DNA of 64,000 bases from Synechococcus sp. CS-1330 (GCA_025128025.1 JAHLYR010000047.1:152468-216467), one strand, 5' to 3'. Positions 52,773-61,493 are shown, numbered from the stretch's first letter. The notes: generated from the sequence alone by a model not told the origin. Translations and numbers: made by a program.

Positions 52773-53906
52773 TCAGCGCAGCTCCCGCACCGCGGCCGCA
52801 ACCGTTTCGATGGCCAGGGTGATCTCGGCATCGCTGCTGCCCCGCCCCAGCCCGAAGCGGATCGAGGCGGCCGCCTGCTGACGGCTGCGGCCCAGGGCGG
52901 CCAGCACGTGGGAGGGGGAGCCCTGGCTGCAGGCCGAGCCGCTGCTCACGGCGAGCCGCTGGCGCAGCAGCCGGTGCAGGCGCGTGCCGTCTACCCCCTG
53001 CACCGTCACGTTCAGGTTGTGGGCCAGCCGGGGTGCGCCATCGCCGTTGAGCTCTATCCCGCCGAGGTCGCGCAGGCCCTCCCAGAGCTGGTCCCGCAGG
53101 GTTCCCAGCCGCCCGGCCCGCTCCTCCCGATCTGCCTCAGCCCCCAGCAGTGCTTGGCCTAGCCCCACCACCAGGGGCACCGGCAGGGTGCCGGCCCGGC
53201 GGCCGTCCTGCTGGCCGCCCCCATGGAGCTGGGCAGCCAGCTGGAGCCCCGGGCGCACCAGCAGGGCCCCAATTCCCTTGGGTCCATAAAACTTGTGGCC
53301 ACTGAGGCTGAGCAGGTCGATGCCCAGTTCGTCGATGGCAAGCGGGATGTGGCCGGCGGCCTGGGCCGCGTCTACGTGCAGCAGCACTCCCCGCTGCCGG
53401 CAGAGGGCGGCGATGGCGGCCAGGGGCTGGAGCACGCCGATTTCATTGTTGGCGGCCATCACGCTCAGCAGCAGCACGTCGTCGCCGAGGGCCGCCTCCA
53501 GCTGGGCCAGATCCACCAGGCCATCGGGCTGGATGGGCACCAGGCTCACCGGAAACCCATGGCGCCCCAGATAGGCCAGGGGGTCGAGCACGGCCCGGTG
53601 TTCGCTCACCAGGCTCACCAGTCGCCGGCGGAGGTTGCCAGCTGCCAGGGCCGCTTCGCACACCCCCTTGAGGGCCAGGTTGTTGGCTTCGGTGGCGCCG
53701 CTGGTGAAGATAACGGTTTCGGCGCTGCTGCCCAGCACTCGGGCCAGCTGGCCCCGGGCCCGCTCCACGGCGGCGGCAGCTTCCAGGGCCGGGCGATAAA
53801 GGCGGTTGGCTGGGTTGGCGCAGTGCTCGCTCCACCAGGGCGCCATCGCCGCCACCACCGCTGGATCGCAGGGAGTAGTGGCGTGGTGGTCGAGGTAGGC
53901 GAGCAT
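52773..53906 (-). CDS. Cysteine desulfurase (NifS/IscS type)
   Basis: This PLP enzyme of 377 residues releases sulfur from cysteine for Fe-S clusters and tRNA thiolation. The front MLAYLDHHATTPCDPAVVAA, the Schiff-base Lys in SLSGHKFYGPKGIGALL, HVDAAQAAGHIPL and the active Cys in SSGSACSQGSPSHVL are visible. The start is the ATG at 53906, just before the conserved front; one at 53927 would add seven residues. The divergent exported-protein gene starts only about 20 bases away, so promoters must overlap coding sequence. Confidence 0.93.
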   Translation of the reverse strand: MLAYLDHHATTPCDPAVVAAMAPWWSEHCANPANRLYRPALEAAAAVERARGQLARVLGSSAETVIFTSGATEANNLALKGVCEAALAAGNLRRRLVSLVSEHRAVLDPLAYLGRHGFPVSLVPIQPDGLVDLAQLEAALGDDVLLLSVMAANNEIGVLQPLAAIAALCRQRGVLLHVDAAQAAGHIPLAIDELGIDLLSLSGHKFYGPKGIGALLVRPGLQLAAQLHGGGQQDGRRAGTLPVPLVVGLGQALLGAEADREERAGRLGTLRDQLWEGLRDLGGIELNGDGAPRLAHNLNVTVQGVDGTRLHRLLRQRLAVSSGSACSQGSPSHVLAALGRSRQQAAASIRFGLGRGSSDAEITLAIETVAAAVRELR

Positions 53907-53925
53907 GGGGTGCTTGCAGGCTTCC

Positions 53926-54426
53926 ATGTTGCCGACCAGAACCCTATTGCTGGTGGCCCTTGCCGCGCTGCTGACGCCGCCCAGCTGGGCCGAGGGCGGC
54001 GGGGTGCGGCCCGAGGATGCCCGGCCGCCAGGACTGCTGCTGCTGCAGGAGCGCCCCGGCCTGGGCGGCAAGCAGGCGATTGGTATTTATGGGGCCGTGG
54101 CCGATGCCGCGACCCCCGGCCTGTGGCGCATCAAGCTTTGGGATGAGCAGCCCAACGACGTCAAGGTGCGCAGTGAAACGATCCGCTGTACCCCTTCAGC
54201 GCCGATGCGGGTTACCAGCGATGGCGCCAATTTTTACGTGCGAGAGCTAAACCCCGGCGGCGAGATCACGACCGCCAATCGCGTCGACCACCTGGTGTGG
54301 TGGGCCACCTGCTTCCCCGAGCAAGCCGGTAAGGATCCCGCTGGCCTGGGGCCCCTGGCCCGCCAGCTCGGCTATAGCGGCAGCTTGCGGGAATCCGAGC
54401 AGATCTTGCCTGGACGCTCCCGCTGA
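53926..54426 (+). CDS. Small exported protein of unknown function
   Basis: 166 residues from the ATG at 53926, which places the signal peptide (about 4-23, TRTLLLVALAALLTPPSWAE) at the front. The mature part has two Cys (TIRCTPSAPM, WWATCFPEQ), probably a disulfide, and Gly/Pro-rich loops. No family recognised. Divergent from the cysteine desulfurase gene. Confidence 0.68.
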   Translation: MLPTRTLLLVALAALLTPPSWAEGGGVRPEDARPPGLLLLQERPGLGGKQAIGIYGAVADAATPGLWRIKLWDEQPNDVKVRSETIRCTPSAPMRVTSDGANFYVRELNPGGEITTANRVDHLVWWATCFPEQAGKDPAGLGPLARQLGYSGSLRESEQILPGRSR

Positions 54427-54474
54427 GCGCCTGCACACTGGTGCCTGCCGACTGGTACCTGCAGAGTGGTCGCC

Positions 54475-55203
54475 ATGAACCCAGATCTGACCCCGGCCCA
54501 GGAACCAGAAGTGACGCTCGTGCGCCTGCTGCTGGTCGACGATGAGCCCGGCCTGCGCACTGCGGTAAAGGCCTATCTGGAAGATGTGGGCTTCGCGGTC
54601 ACCACCGCCAACGATGGTGAGGAGGGCTGGACCGTGGCCCAGGAGATGCTGCCCGATGTAATCCTCAGCGACGTGATGATGCCCCGCCTCGATGGCTACG
54701 GGCTGCTCCAGAAGTTGCGCGCTGACGAGCGCCTGGGTGGCACGCCGGTGATCTTCCTCACCGCCAAGGGCATGACGGCTGATCGCGTCACCGGATTCCA
54801 GGCCGGCTGCGACGACTACATCCCCAAACCCTTCGATCCCGATGAGTTGGTGGCCCGGGTCAACAACGTCGTCAAGCGCCAGCAGCGCCTGCTGGCGGAG
54901 GCCGCCCGCTTCGCTGACGCCGATATCGGCCAGTTGTCTAAGCAGATCACCGAGATTCGCTCCCTGCTAGCCACGGGCAGTGCCAAGAAGCCAGCCTCCG
55001 CATCCGAGCATGTGTTCACCCCGCGGGAGGCCAGCGTGTTGCAGCTGGTGGCCGAGGGGATGATGAATAAAGAGATCGCCCGGCGGCTGGAAACCTCGAT
55101 CCGCAACGTAGAGAAATACGTCAGCCGGCTATTCATCAAAACCGGCACCGCCAGCCGCACCGAACTGGTGCGCTACGCCCTCGAGCACGGGCTTGTTGAC
55201 TGA
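54475..55203 (+). CDS. NarL/LuxR-type response regulator (Ycf29-like)
   Basis: 242 residues. The receiver (about 17-135) shows LLLVDDEPGLR, phospho-Asp in VILSDVMMPRLDGYG, Thr in VIFLTAKGM and Lys in DDYIPKPFDPDEL. A linker and LuxR-type helix-turn-helix follow (about 180-240; FTPREASVLQLVAEGMMNKE, then IARRLETSIRNVEKYVSRL). Closest in appearance to the Ycf29/TctD regulators of cyanobacteria and red-algal plastids. A GTG at 54466 is an alternative start. No kinase is adjacent. It overlaps the following RluA-like frame by 11 bases. Confidence 0.87.
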   Translation: MNPDLTPAQEPEVTLVRLLLVDDEPGLRTAVKAYLEDVGFAVTTANDGEEGWTVAQEMLPDVILSDVMMPRLDGYGLLQKLRADERLGGTPVIFLTAKGMTADRVTGFQAGCDDYIPKPFDPDELVARVNNVVKRQQRLLAEAARFADADIGQLSKQITEIRSLLATGSAKKPASASEHVFTPREASVLQLVAEGMMNKEIARRLETSIRNVEKYVSRLFIKTGTASRTELVRYALEHGLVD

Positions 55204-56182
55204 ACCAGTCTTGTCGACTGATACAGGTTCGTTGGCGCCTGCCCTCAATGGCGGCTTCGCCTACAGGGATCGCATCGCCCCCAGGGCCGCCGGCCAGAGC
55301 GTCAGCGCTTTTTACGCCGGTTGCTATCGCCATTCAACACCTAGTGATTGGCTGCAGCGCCTCGCCGCCGGCGAGATTTACAGGAACGGCCAGCAGCTTC
55401 AGGCCGATGTGGCCCTCGCAGCCGGAGATGGGCTGGTCTGGCATCGGCCCCCCTGGCAGGAGGCGGCCGTGCCGGTGTTGACCAGCCCCCTGTTCGACAA
55501 CGGCGACCTGCTGGTGTTCAACAAGCCAAGCGGCTTGCCGGTGCTGCCGGCCGGCGGCTTCCTGGAGCACACCTGCCTGGCCCAGCTGCAGGCCCGCTGG
55601 CCCGAGGCGCGCCCGCTGCACCGCCTGGGCCGCTTCACCTCCGGCCTGCTGGTGTGTGCCCGCCTTTCCGCCAGCCGCGCCTGGCTCAGTGCCCTGCTGC
55701 GGGAGAGCACGGCGCAACGCCGCTGCACCAAGACCTACCGGGCCCTGCTTCAGCCCCCGGTCCCCGAGTCCCCCTTGCTGGTGCTGGAGCCCGACCAACA
55801 GCTCAGCCTCACCACACCGATTGGTCGCTGTGCCCATGGGCGCCTGGGCACCATTTGGGCTGCGGCTCCCACTGATCCCGCCGCCCTGCCCGCCTCCAGC
55901 GCGCTGCGCCTGCTGGAGCGGGGCGCGCTGGCCTGGCTGGTGGAGGTCACGATCGCTACGGGCCGGCCCCACCAGATCCGCATCCACACCGCCGCGGCCG
56001 GGGCGCCCCTGCTGGGCGATCCGCTCTACGGGCCGGGTGGTGTGGCCTGCGACCAGGCCCTGCCGGGGGATGGTGGCTACTACCTGCATGCCCACCGGCT
56101 GCGGTTGGTCTGCCCCGATGGCGGCCTGCTTGCGCTGGAGGCGCCGTTGCCCGCGGCCCTGCGCTTAACTGCCGATGGCTGA
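55193..56182 (+). CDS. RluA-family pseudouridine synthase homologue with altered catalytic motif
   Basis: A 329-residue protein with the RluA-family fold: LLVFNKPSGLPVLPAGGFLE, the active-site loop region HRLGRFTSGLLVCARLS, and the C-terminal TIATGRPHQIRIH. In active members the loop reads HRLDxxTSG, the Asp being the nucleophile; here a Gly stands in its place. A comparable HRLGRxTSG variant is, as I recall, found in related cyanobacterial and plant proteins, so this may be a subfamily rather than a random loss. The start is a TTG at 55193; a later start is possible. The alkB-like gene overlaps its end by eight bases. Confidence 0.8.
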   Translation: MLTEPVLSTDTGSLAPALNGGFAYRDRIAPRAAGQSVSAFYAGCYRHSTPSDWLQRLAAGEIYRNGQQLQADVALAAGDGLVWHRPPWQEAAVPVLTSPLFDNGDLLVFNKPSGLPVLPAGGFLEHTCLAQLQARWPEARPLHRLGRFTSGLLVCARLSASRAWLSALLRESTAQRRCTKTYRALLQPPVPESPLLVLEPDQQLSLTTPIGRCAHGRLGTIWAAAPTDPAALPASSALRLLERGALAWLVEVTIATGRPHQIRIHTAAAGAPLLGDPLYGPGGVACDQALPGDGGYYLHAHRLRLVCPDGGLLALEAPLPAALRLTADG

Positions 56183-56819
56183 AGTTCAAGCTCCGGGCTT
56201 GCACCTGCGCCACTGGCCGGCCTGGCTGGCCCCCAGTGCCGCGGCTGAGCTGCTGGAGCGCCTGCAGCTCGAGGTGCCCTGGAAGCAGGAGGCGATCACG
56301 ATTTACGGCCGCCGTCATCTGCTGCCGCGGCTCACCTGCTGGATGGCCGATCCCGGCTGCGGCTACAGCTACAGCGGCCTGGCCAACGTGATTGAGCCCT
56401 GGTCGCCGGCTGCCTCCGAGCTGCGCGAGGCCCTGCAGGTGCTTACGGGCTGGCGCTTCAACTCCCTGCTGCTCAATCGCTACCGCGATGGCCGCGACGC
56501 CATGGGCTGGCATGCGGACGATGAACCTGAGCTCGAGCCCACCGCCCCGATCGCCTCCCTCAGCCTCGGCGCCTCCCGCGACTTCCGCCTGCGGCCCCAG
56601 CCCAGCCCGCGCCACCGGGCCGCTGTCGTCTCCGGTGCCTGCCCGTCGCCTGCTGGTTTTGGCGATTGCACCCCGTTCAACATTCCGTTGCACAACGGCG
56701 ATTTGCTGTTGATGGAGCCCCCCACCCAGTTGTGGTGGCAGCACGCTCTGCCGCGCCGGCTGCGGCTGCAGCAGCAGCGCCTCAACCTGACGTTTCGGGT
56801 GGTGCGCGCCGTTACCTAG
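56175..56819 (+). CDS. AlkB-like 2-oxoglutarate/Fe(II) dioxygenase
   Basis: 214 residues of the AlkB family, which demethylates alkylated nucleic-acid bases. Iron ligands: His and Asp in MGWHADDEPEL, and the second His in WWQHALPRR; the 2-oxoglutarate Arg lies in LNLTFRVV. NSLLLNRYRDGRDAMGWHAD is typical of ALKBH2/3-like bacterial proteins. It overlaps the RluA-like gene and ends six bases before the truncated chlM copy. Confidence 0.9.
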   Translation: MAEVQAPGLHLRHWPAWLAPSAAAELLERLQLEVPWKQEAITIYGRRHLLPRLTCWMADPGCGYSYSGLANVIEPWSPAASELREALQVLTGWRFNSLLLNRYRDGRDAMGWHADDEPELEPTAPIASLSLGASRDFRLRPQPSPRHRAAVVSGACPSPAGFGDCTPFNIPLHNGDLLLMEPPTQLWWQHALPRRLRLQQQRLNLTFRVVRAVT

Positions 56820-56823
56820 GTTG

Positions 56824-57117
56824 CTCAGGCCCGCTCGAAGGCGATCAGCCTTGAGAAGTAAAATGGCGCCTTGTTGAGACTGCGGCGCATGGGCTTGAAG
56901 CCGGCTTCTGCGGCGGCGGCCACGATGCCCGCTTCGCGCAAGGTGTAGGCGCGGGTGGTCTTGCTGGGGCCGGGGAACAGCTGGCCGATGCTTTAAAGCA
57001 AAAGCCCCTTAGTCCCTCGAGCCCTGAGGCCACAAGGCTGATCTGGCAGTGCTTGACGTCCAGACAACAAGCGTGGCGCTCGGCTTTTGCAATATCGCAG
57101 CGGAGAGGTCGGAAGCG
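56824..57117 (-). pseudogene. Truncated duplicate of the 3' part of chlM
   Basis: Bases 56824-56991 match 59557-59724, the end of intact chlM, at 165 of 168 positions. Bases 57094-57117 match a further-upstream part of chlM (about 59965-59988) with one difference. The frame of the first block ends in the same stop. All four differences are synonymous in chlM. Between the blocks, about 240 bases of chlM are missing and replaced by 102 unrelated bases. No start is left. Confidence 0.88.
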
Positions 57118-57367
57118 CCTCGATCGCCTGCTGGGTCAGGCCTGGGATCAGCCAACTCACCTTGCTGGAACGCTGCTGTGATGCATGGTTGGAGGCGGTG
57201 GCGATGTCAGTGGCCACCGCCATTAGAGCCGTATTCACACAGCTGATGTGGTCTACATGTTGGTTGCATCAGCTTGCCCAATCAGGGGTGTCAGTCTTGC
57301 AAATGGACAACATCGTTGCCGCCATCTTTGCGAGCCATATTCTCGCCGGAGGTGGCGGAATGATTGT
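56992..57367. other. Non-coding stretch at the left end of the accessory cassette
   Basis: Nothing here is convincingly coding. It holds a 9-base inverted repeat GCAAAAGCC (56998-57006) / GGCTTTTGC (57082-57090) that brackets the unrelated bases inside the chlM remnant, then the second chlM block, then about 250 bases in which I see no gene, RNA or transposase fragment. Confidence 0.6.
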
Positions 57368-57694
57368 TTAGGGACAATATGTTTTAACCCAGGTCTTTGC
57401 GACGGATTTGGACATGCCTTTGAACTCTATTGGTGTGGAATCCTCCGGGGAGCAGGGGCCGACCACTTCCGAGTCATCGCTCCAGTAGGCGCCAAGATAA
57501 ACCTTGTTGCCGTCATAGATCCCCTGGCACACTTCCACGGGATTTCCTCTTGCATCGCTGGTGCTGCGGCATTGGCTATCACGCCAGTCGTCTCCCGGTT
57601 CCCAGGCGAGGCCCGCTGACGGCGTGAGGGCAAGTCCTAAGCAGCCGGTTGTGGCCAGTAAGGCGTGGTGCAGTCGTGCGATGCAGTGTTGCAT
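57368..57694 (-). CDS. Small exported Cys-containing protein
   Basis: 108 residues with a signal peptide (about 10-30, ALLATTGCLGLALTPSAGLA). The mature part is acidic and has four Cys (SQCRS, VEVCQG, GPCSP, KTYCP), presumably two disulfides, and Trp/Tyr-rich loops (YDGNKVYLGAYWSDDSEVV). Family unknown. The first gene of the cassette between the chlM copies. The 244 bases to the next gene contain nothing I can name. Confidence 0.65.
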   Translation of the reverse strand: MQHCIARLHHALLATTGCLGLALTPSAGLAWEPGDDWRDSQCRSTSDARGNPVEVCQGIYDGNKVYLGAYWSDDSEVVGPCSPEDSTPIEFKGMSKSVAKTWVKTYCP

Positions 57695-57938
57695 TCCTCA
57701 GTCTTCCAGTTTTGATCTTCTCTGGGATGAGCATGCGGATGGCTGTTGCCTTAAATCTTTTAGCACCTGGGTCGCTTTGTTTCTTCGGCACTTTGCAAAA
57801 TGTTGTGTCTATGTCTGGCGAGATGGCTTCTGACGCGGGAGTGATGGTCGTGCGCTTGAAGTTGGTGCAGTTGGCCGATTGGGTGAGTACAGACTCTTGG
57901 CGGATCGATGAAATTGCTGCGTTGAAGACTTTCGTTTG

Positions 57939-58772
57939 ATGCCTCTCCCTGTTTCCCGTTTGGCCTCTATCTCTCTGGGATTGATTGCTGTGGCTTGCGC
58001 CGCTGGTGGGGGCACTGCGGCGGCGCCTGCGGCCTCGGGATGTCCTGCTGAGGCAGCCCGCACCGTGACCCAGCTTTACGACTGGTATATCAATGCGGGC
58101 GATGCCTATCGCGATCAACTGCAGCAGCAGCAGCAGCTTTTTGTGTCGGCTTTCTATGCGGATCTGCAGGCGGCTTTCCGCCTCGCACCTACCGCGGAGG
58201 TCTTCCTCGACAGCGACCCTTTCAATGGGGTTCAGGGCAGCTCTTACGGTTATCAACTCCAGCGATGCCGAATGGAAGGGAATGGTCGCTTGCAGGCTCA
58301 GGTGGCTGTTCGGGCTGGATTGGGCCCTCAGCGCGCCTCTGATCGAGTTGTCAATCTCGTGTTGCGCAGATCGGCCAATGCTTGGCTGATCAGTGACATT
58401 GCTTATGGCGATGACCGCAACTCTCGTACGGAGTGGAGTTTGCAGTCCCTCCTGGATCGATTGCTTGATTCAAGGGGAGAGGTGTTGGTCACCCCGCGCT
58501 TTCGTGTGGTTGTGAACCGTCGTTGCCCCGAGGGCACGGTGGTGTGTGATCGCGTGAGTTATCTCGGGGTTGATCGGCAAAGTGGCGCATCGCTGCGTCT
58601 GATGGGGGAAATGCTTCATGTGACATGTACTGATGGTCTTACGCCCTGCCGCTTTCTTGGCTATGAGTTCCGCCATGGCGTCTACGTCTATGTGGTTTCG
58701 GACGATGGCCGCCTTGAGGTGAGTCGGTCCGGAACAATCCTGCTCTCGGAGCAGGGGGAATGGCAGCGATGA
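57939..58772 (+). CDS. Exported DUF3828-like protein
   Basis: 277 residues with a signal peptide (about 8-28). The region TVTQLYDWYINAGDAYRDQL, LDSDPFNGVQGSSYGY and SANAWLISDIAYGDDRN fits the DUF3828 pattern (Tyr-rich helix, Asp-Pro-Phe, a Trp-x-Ile-x-Asp-Ile-x-Tyr strand), a periplasmic family of unknown role. The C-terminal third (CPEGTVVCDRVSYLGVD) has extra Cys. The ATG at 57939 is preferred over the preceding TTG. Confidence 0.68.
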   Translation: MPLPVSRLASISLGLIAVACAAGGGTAAAPAASGCPAEAARTVTQLYDWYINAGDAYRDQLQQQQQLFVSAFYADLQAAFRLAPTAEVFLDSDPFNGVQGSSYGYQLQRCRMEGNGRLQAQVAVRAGLGPQRASDRVVNLVLRRSANAWLISDIAYGDDRNSRTEWSLQSLLDRLLDSRGEVLVTPRFRVVVNRRCPEGTVVCDRVSYLGVDRQSGASLRLMGEMLHVTCTDGLTPCRFLGYEFRHGVYVYVVSDDGRLEVSRSGTILLSEQGEWQR

Positions 58773-58793
58773 AGGCGGCGGCCGTGGCTTGGT

Positions 58794-59555
58794 TTAAAGG
58801 CTTGTCAGCAGCAGGATTATGGCGATCCCCGCCAACACCCAGGTGCTCACCATCCAGATACGCCGCCAGCGGCGAATAGCACGGCTGAACTCTTCTTCAT
58901 TGCCGCGGCGCACCACAAACAAGCCCCCGGTCTGTGGTGCTTGTAGAAGCAGTTCCCCACTGGCATCACGGCATTCCCCAACCACGAAAGCCATGCCGCT
59001 GGCCCGCAGGATCGCCTCTTCGCGGCGGATGCCCAGTTGGCGAGTGTCGGCCGTGTCCCGGCGGGTGGGTGGTTCCACTTCCGCGAAGACTGTTTCCAGT
59101 TCCAGGTCGGCGTCATCGGGTTTGAGCAGCAGGCTCTGGCTGCCCTGGCGCAGCTCAAACCCTTGCCGGCGCTCCAGCTTGTCTAGGGTTTCCTCCCGGC
59201 GTTCCCAGCTCACCTCGGTGCGGCTGTTGCCGTCACTGTCGGTGCGGGTCGTTTCCGTGCGCACTTCCATCAGGCAGGTGGTGGTGTCGATGAACGCCAC
59301 GCAGGGTTCGCCGCTCCAAGGGGCCGTGAGCGGTTCGGCGCAGACTATCTCCGCTGAGAGTTTCACCCGCTCTTGAAAGGAGCCCTCACCCATCTCCTCG
59401 GCCACCGTGGCTTGGAGGTCAATCAGCTCGGCAACGCTGGATGTGCGGGCATCCAGCAGATGGGCCAGCTTGCGGGCCTGATGGCGGCGGGCAAGGCCCG
59501 TGCCCACCGCACCGGAGCCCAGCAGTGCGGGGATTAGAAGGAGTGAGAGATCCAA
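58794..59555 (-). CDS. GIDE-domain membrane protein (E3-ligase-like family without RING)
   Basis: 253 residues from a TTG at 59555. A short N-terminal hydrophobic segment (about 4-20), a cytosolic/soluble domain with AEIVCAEPLTAPWSGEPCVA and a mixed beta region, and a C-terminal membrane helix (about 232-252, WMVSTWVLAGIAIILLLTSL). VKLSAEIVCAEPL and the Trp-rich strands resemble the GIDE domain of eukaryotic MUL1 and of many bacterial proteins. There is no RING finger, so no ligase activity is implied. It starts two bases after the chlM stop. Confidence 0.68.
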   Translation of the reverse strand: MDLSLLLIPALLGSGAVGTGLARRHQARKLAHLLDARTSSVAELIDLQATVAEEMGEGSFQERVKLSAEIVCAEPLTAPWSGEPCVAFIDTTTCLMEVRTETTRTDSDGNSRTEVSWERREETLDKLERRQGFELRQGSQSLLLKPDDADLELETVFAEVEPPTRRDTADTRQLGIRREEAILRASGMAFVVGECRDASGELLLQAPQTGGLFVVRRGNEEEFSRAIRRWRRIWMVSTWVLAGIAIILLLTSL

Positions 59556-59556
59556 T

Positions 59557-59724
59557 CTCAGGCCCGCTCGAAGGCGATCAGCCTTGAGAAGTAAAACGGC
59601 GCCTTGTTGAGACTGCGGCGCATGGGCTTGAAGCCGGCTTCTGCGGCGGCGGCCACGATGCCCGCCTCGCGCAAGGTGTAGGCGCGGGTGGTCTTGCTGG
59701 GGCCTGGGAACAGCTGGCCGATGC
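59557..59724 (-). repeat. 168-bp direct repeat, intact copy at the end of chlM
   Basis: Partner of 56824-56991 in the same orientation, 165/168 identical. The unit begins one base beyond the chlM stop codon and covers its last 55 codons. The two copies flank the 2.6-kb cassette with three genes of accessory type. Confidence 0.9.
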
Positions 59725-60271
59725 CCTTGAGCAGGGCTAGCAGCGGCGTGTATGGAGCAAAGCTCACGATCAGGTGCCGCTCCGCCATCGAAGCCAGGTG
59801 GCGCACCATCTCCTCGGCCGGGGCCTGGGGGTAGTGGATGAACACATCCAGGCAGATCACCGTGTCGTAGCGACCCTCGAGGCTCTCGAGATCGGAGGCC
59901 AGGAAGCTGATCTGACCGGGCTTCACGCCCAGCTCACCAGCGCGGCGCTGAGCTTCTTGCACCATCGCAGCGGAGAGGTCGGAGGCGGCGATTGAGCCCG
60001 CACCCAGCTGGGCTAAAGGCAGCGTCAGGCTGCCTACGCCGCAGCCGGCATCACAGAAGCTGCGGCTCTCCAATCCGCCCTGATCCTGCAGCCAGGCCAG
60101 CACGTTGTCCACTGTTTTTTGGTGGCCGATGCGGATGTTGCGCTGTACCCGGTTGACGTCGTCGCTGTCGCTGTAGATGCGGTTCCAGCGCTCAAAGCCG
60201 GTGGTTTCGAAGTAGCCCTTCACCTCGAGTTTTTCGGCCTGGTTGGCTTCCAGTAGCTGGTCGGGGGCCAT
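59558..60271 (-). CDS. chlM: Magnesium-protoporphyrin IX methyltransferase
   Basis: Methylates Mg-protoporphyrin IX with S-adenosylmethionine in chlorophyll synthesis. 237 residues with SAM motif I FCDAGCGVGSLTLPLAQLG, SDLSAAMVQEAQRRAGE, the DVFIHYPQAP region, and the C-terminal GFKPMRRSLNKAPFYFSRL, all typical. NRIYSDSDDVNRVQRNIR near the front is characteristic. Start ATG at 60271. Its 3' end is duplicated at 56.8 kb. The GIDE-domain gene follows it two bases later. Confidence 0.95.
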   Translation of the reverse strand: MAPDQLLEANQAEKLEVKGYFETTGFERWNRIYSDSDDVNRVQRNIRIGHQKTVDNVLAWLQDQGGLESRSFCDAGCGVGSLTLPLAQLGAGSIAASDLSAAMVQEAQRRAGELGVKPGQISFLASDLESLEGRYDTVICLDVFIHYPQAPAEEMVRHLASMAERHLIVSFAPYTPLLALLKGIGQLFPGPSKTTRAYTLREAGIVAAAAEAGFKPMRRSLNKAPFYFSRLIAFERA

Positions 60272-60297
60272 GGGAATATCCGCTCGTGGCGCGGATC

Positions 60298-61467
60298 CTA
60301 GGGAGTGACTTCTGCCCCGGGCCGCTGCCAGCTGAGCCCGGCGGGCCCTTCCCGCCAGCGCAGGGTTTCCGCCATGGGCATGCCCAGCAGCATCTGGTCG
60401 AGGCTGCGGTCATCGCCCAGCACCCGCCGGGGCAGCACGGTGGCCGCGGCGATGGCCCGGGCCGGCTCACCGGTCCACTGGGCCAGGCGACGCACCCCCT
60501 CTAGCAGCGGCAGGGTGACGCCGGCCAGGGTGCCATCTTCCAGCCGGCAGCTGCCGTCGGCCACGATCAGCAAGCGCTCATCCCAGCGGTGCTGGCCTTC
60601 GCCGAGACCGTAGGGGGCCAGGGCATCGCTCACCAGCACCACCTGCTCTGGAGCCAGCCGCTGCAGCAGCACCGCCATGGTGGGGGCCACGTGCACCCCA
60701 TCGGCGATCAGGCCGATGGCAACATCCCCCCGCAGGGCGGCAGCCGCCACCGGCCCTGGCGCGCGCCGGTGCATGTCAGGCATGGCGTTGAAGGCATGGG
60801 TGAGCATCGTCACGCCGGCAGCGAAGGCGGCGTGGCTCTGGGCTTCCGTGGCCGCGCTATGGCCCAGGCTCACCACGATTCCCCGCTCGGCCAGGGCGGT
60901 GATCACGGCGCCAGCCCCCTCCAGTTCCGGGGCCAGGGTCACCAGGTCGATGTCGCTTTCAAAGCCGTCGATGCGCTGCAGCAGGGCGGCCAGGCTGGGG
61001 GCAGCCAGGTGCCTGGCGGGGTGGGCGCCCCGGCGACTGGGCTCCAGGAAGGGGCCCTCCAGGTGGGCGCCCAGCAGCTGGCAGCGGCCCGGTCGGTGGG
61101 CTGCTCGCGCTTCGGCCAGCACGGCCAGGGCCTGGCGCAGGGGTGCAACGCCGCAGGTCACCAGGGTGGGGCAGATCGCTTCGACACCATCGCGCCAGAG
61201 CAGCTCCAGCAGGGCCTCCAGCTGGGGGAGATCGGCCGGCGTGAGCTCCGGGAAAGCCAGGCCCAGGCCGCCGTTGATCTGTAGATCCACCCCGGCCGGG
61301 CTGAGCCAGTCGCCGTGCCAGTCGTCACCGGCGGCCCGGCTACCGGCGGGCAAAGGCTCCACCAGGCTGATCAGATCGTCGTCGTCAAGGCCGATGCGCC
61401 AGCGCTGGTTGGCGCCATGGCTGCAGCGCAGGGCCTGGGGCAGTCGCACATTGCTGAGCCAGCGCAT
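60298..61467 (-). CDS. nagA: N-acetylglucosamine-6-phosphate deacetylase
   Basis: An amidohydrolase of 389 residues that removes acetyl from GlcNAc-6-P in amino-sugar recycling. Motifs: [24 protein letters not shown] (metal-ligand Glu), [40 protein letters not shown] and the catalytic Asp in [10 protein letters not shown]. The ATG at 61467 gives a normal N-terminus; ATGs at 61500 and 61575 would run into purE. It is divergent from purE with overlapping 5' regions. Confidence 0.9.
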   Translation of the reverse strand: MRWLSNVRLPQALRCSHGANQRWRIGLDDDDLISLVEPLPAGSRAAGDDWHGDWLSPAGVDLQINGGLGLAFPELTPADLPQLEALLELLWRDGVEAICPTLVTCGVAPLRQALAVLAEARAAHRPGRCQLLGAHLEGPFLEPSRRGAHPARHLAAPSLAALLQRIDGFESDIDLVTLAPELEGAGAVITALAERGIVVSLGHSAATEAQSHAAFAAGVTMLTHAFNAMPDMHRRAPGPVAAAALRGDVAIGLIADGVHVAPTMAVLLQRLAPEQVVLVSDALAPYGLGEGQHRWDERLLIVADGSCRLEDGTLAGVTLPLLEGVRRLAQWTGEPARAIAAATVLPRRVLGDDRSLDQMLLGMPMAETLRWREGPAGLSWQRPGAEVTP

Positions 61468-61493
61468 GGGCAGAAGGGCCGCCAGACGGGACA

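Noticed and set aside
56993..57238. Minus-strand frame of 81 codons next to the chlM remnant
   Set aside because: No recognisable domain; it crosses the boundary of the chlM-derived block in a different frame, so it is not a coherent gene.
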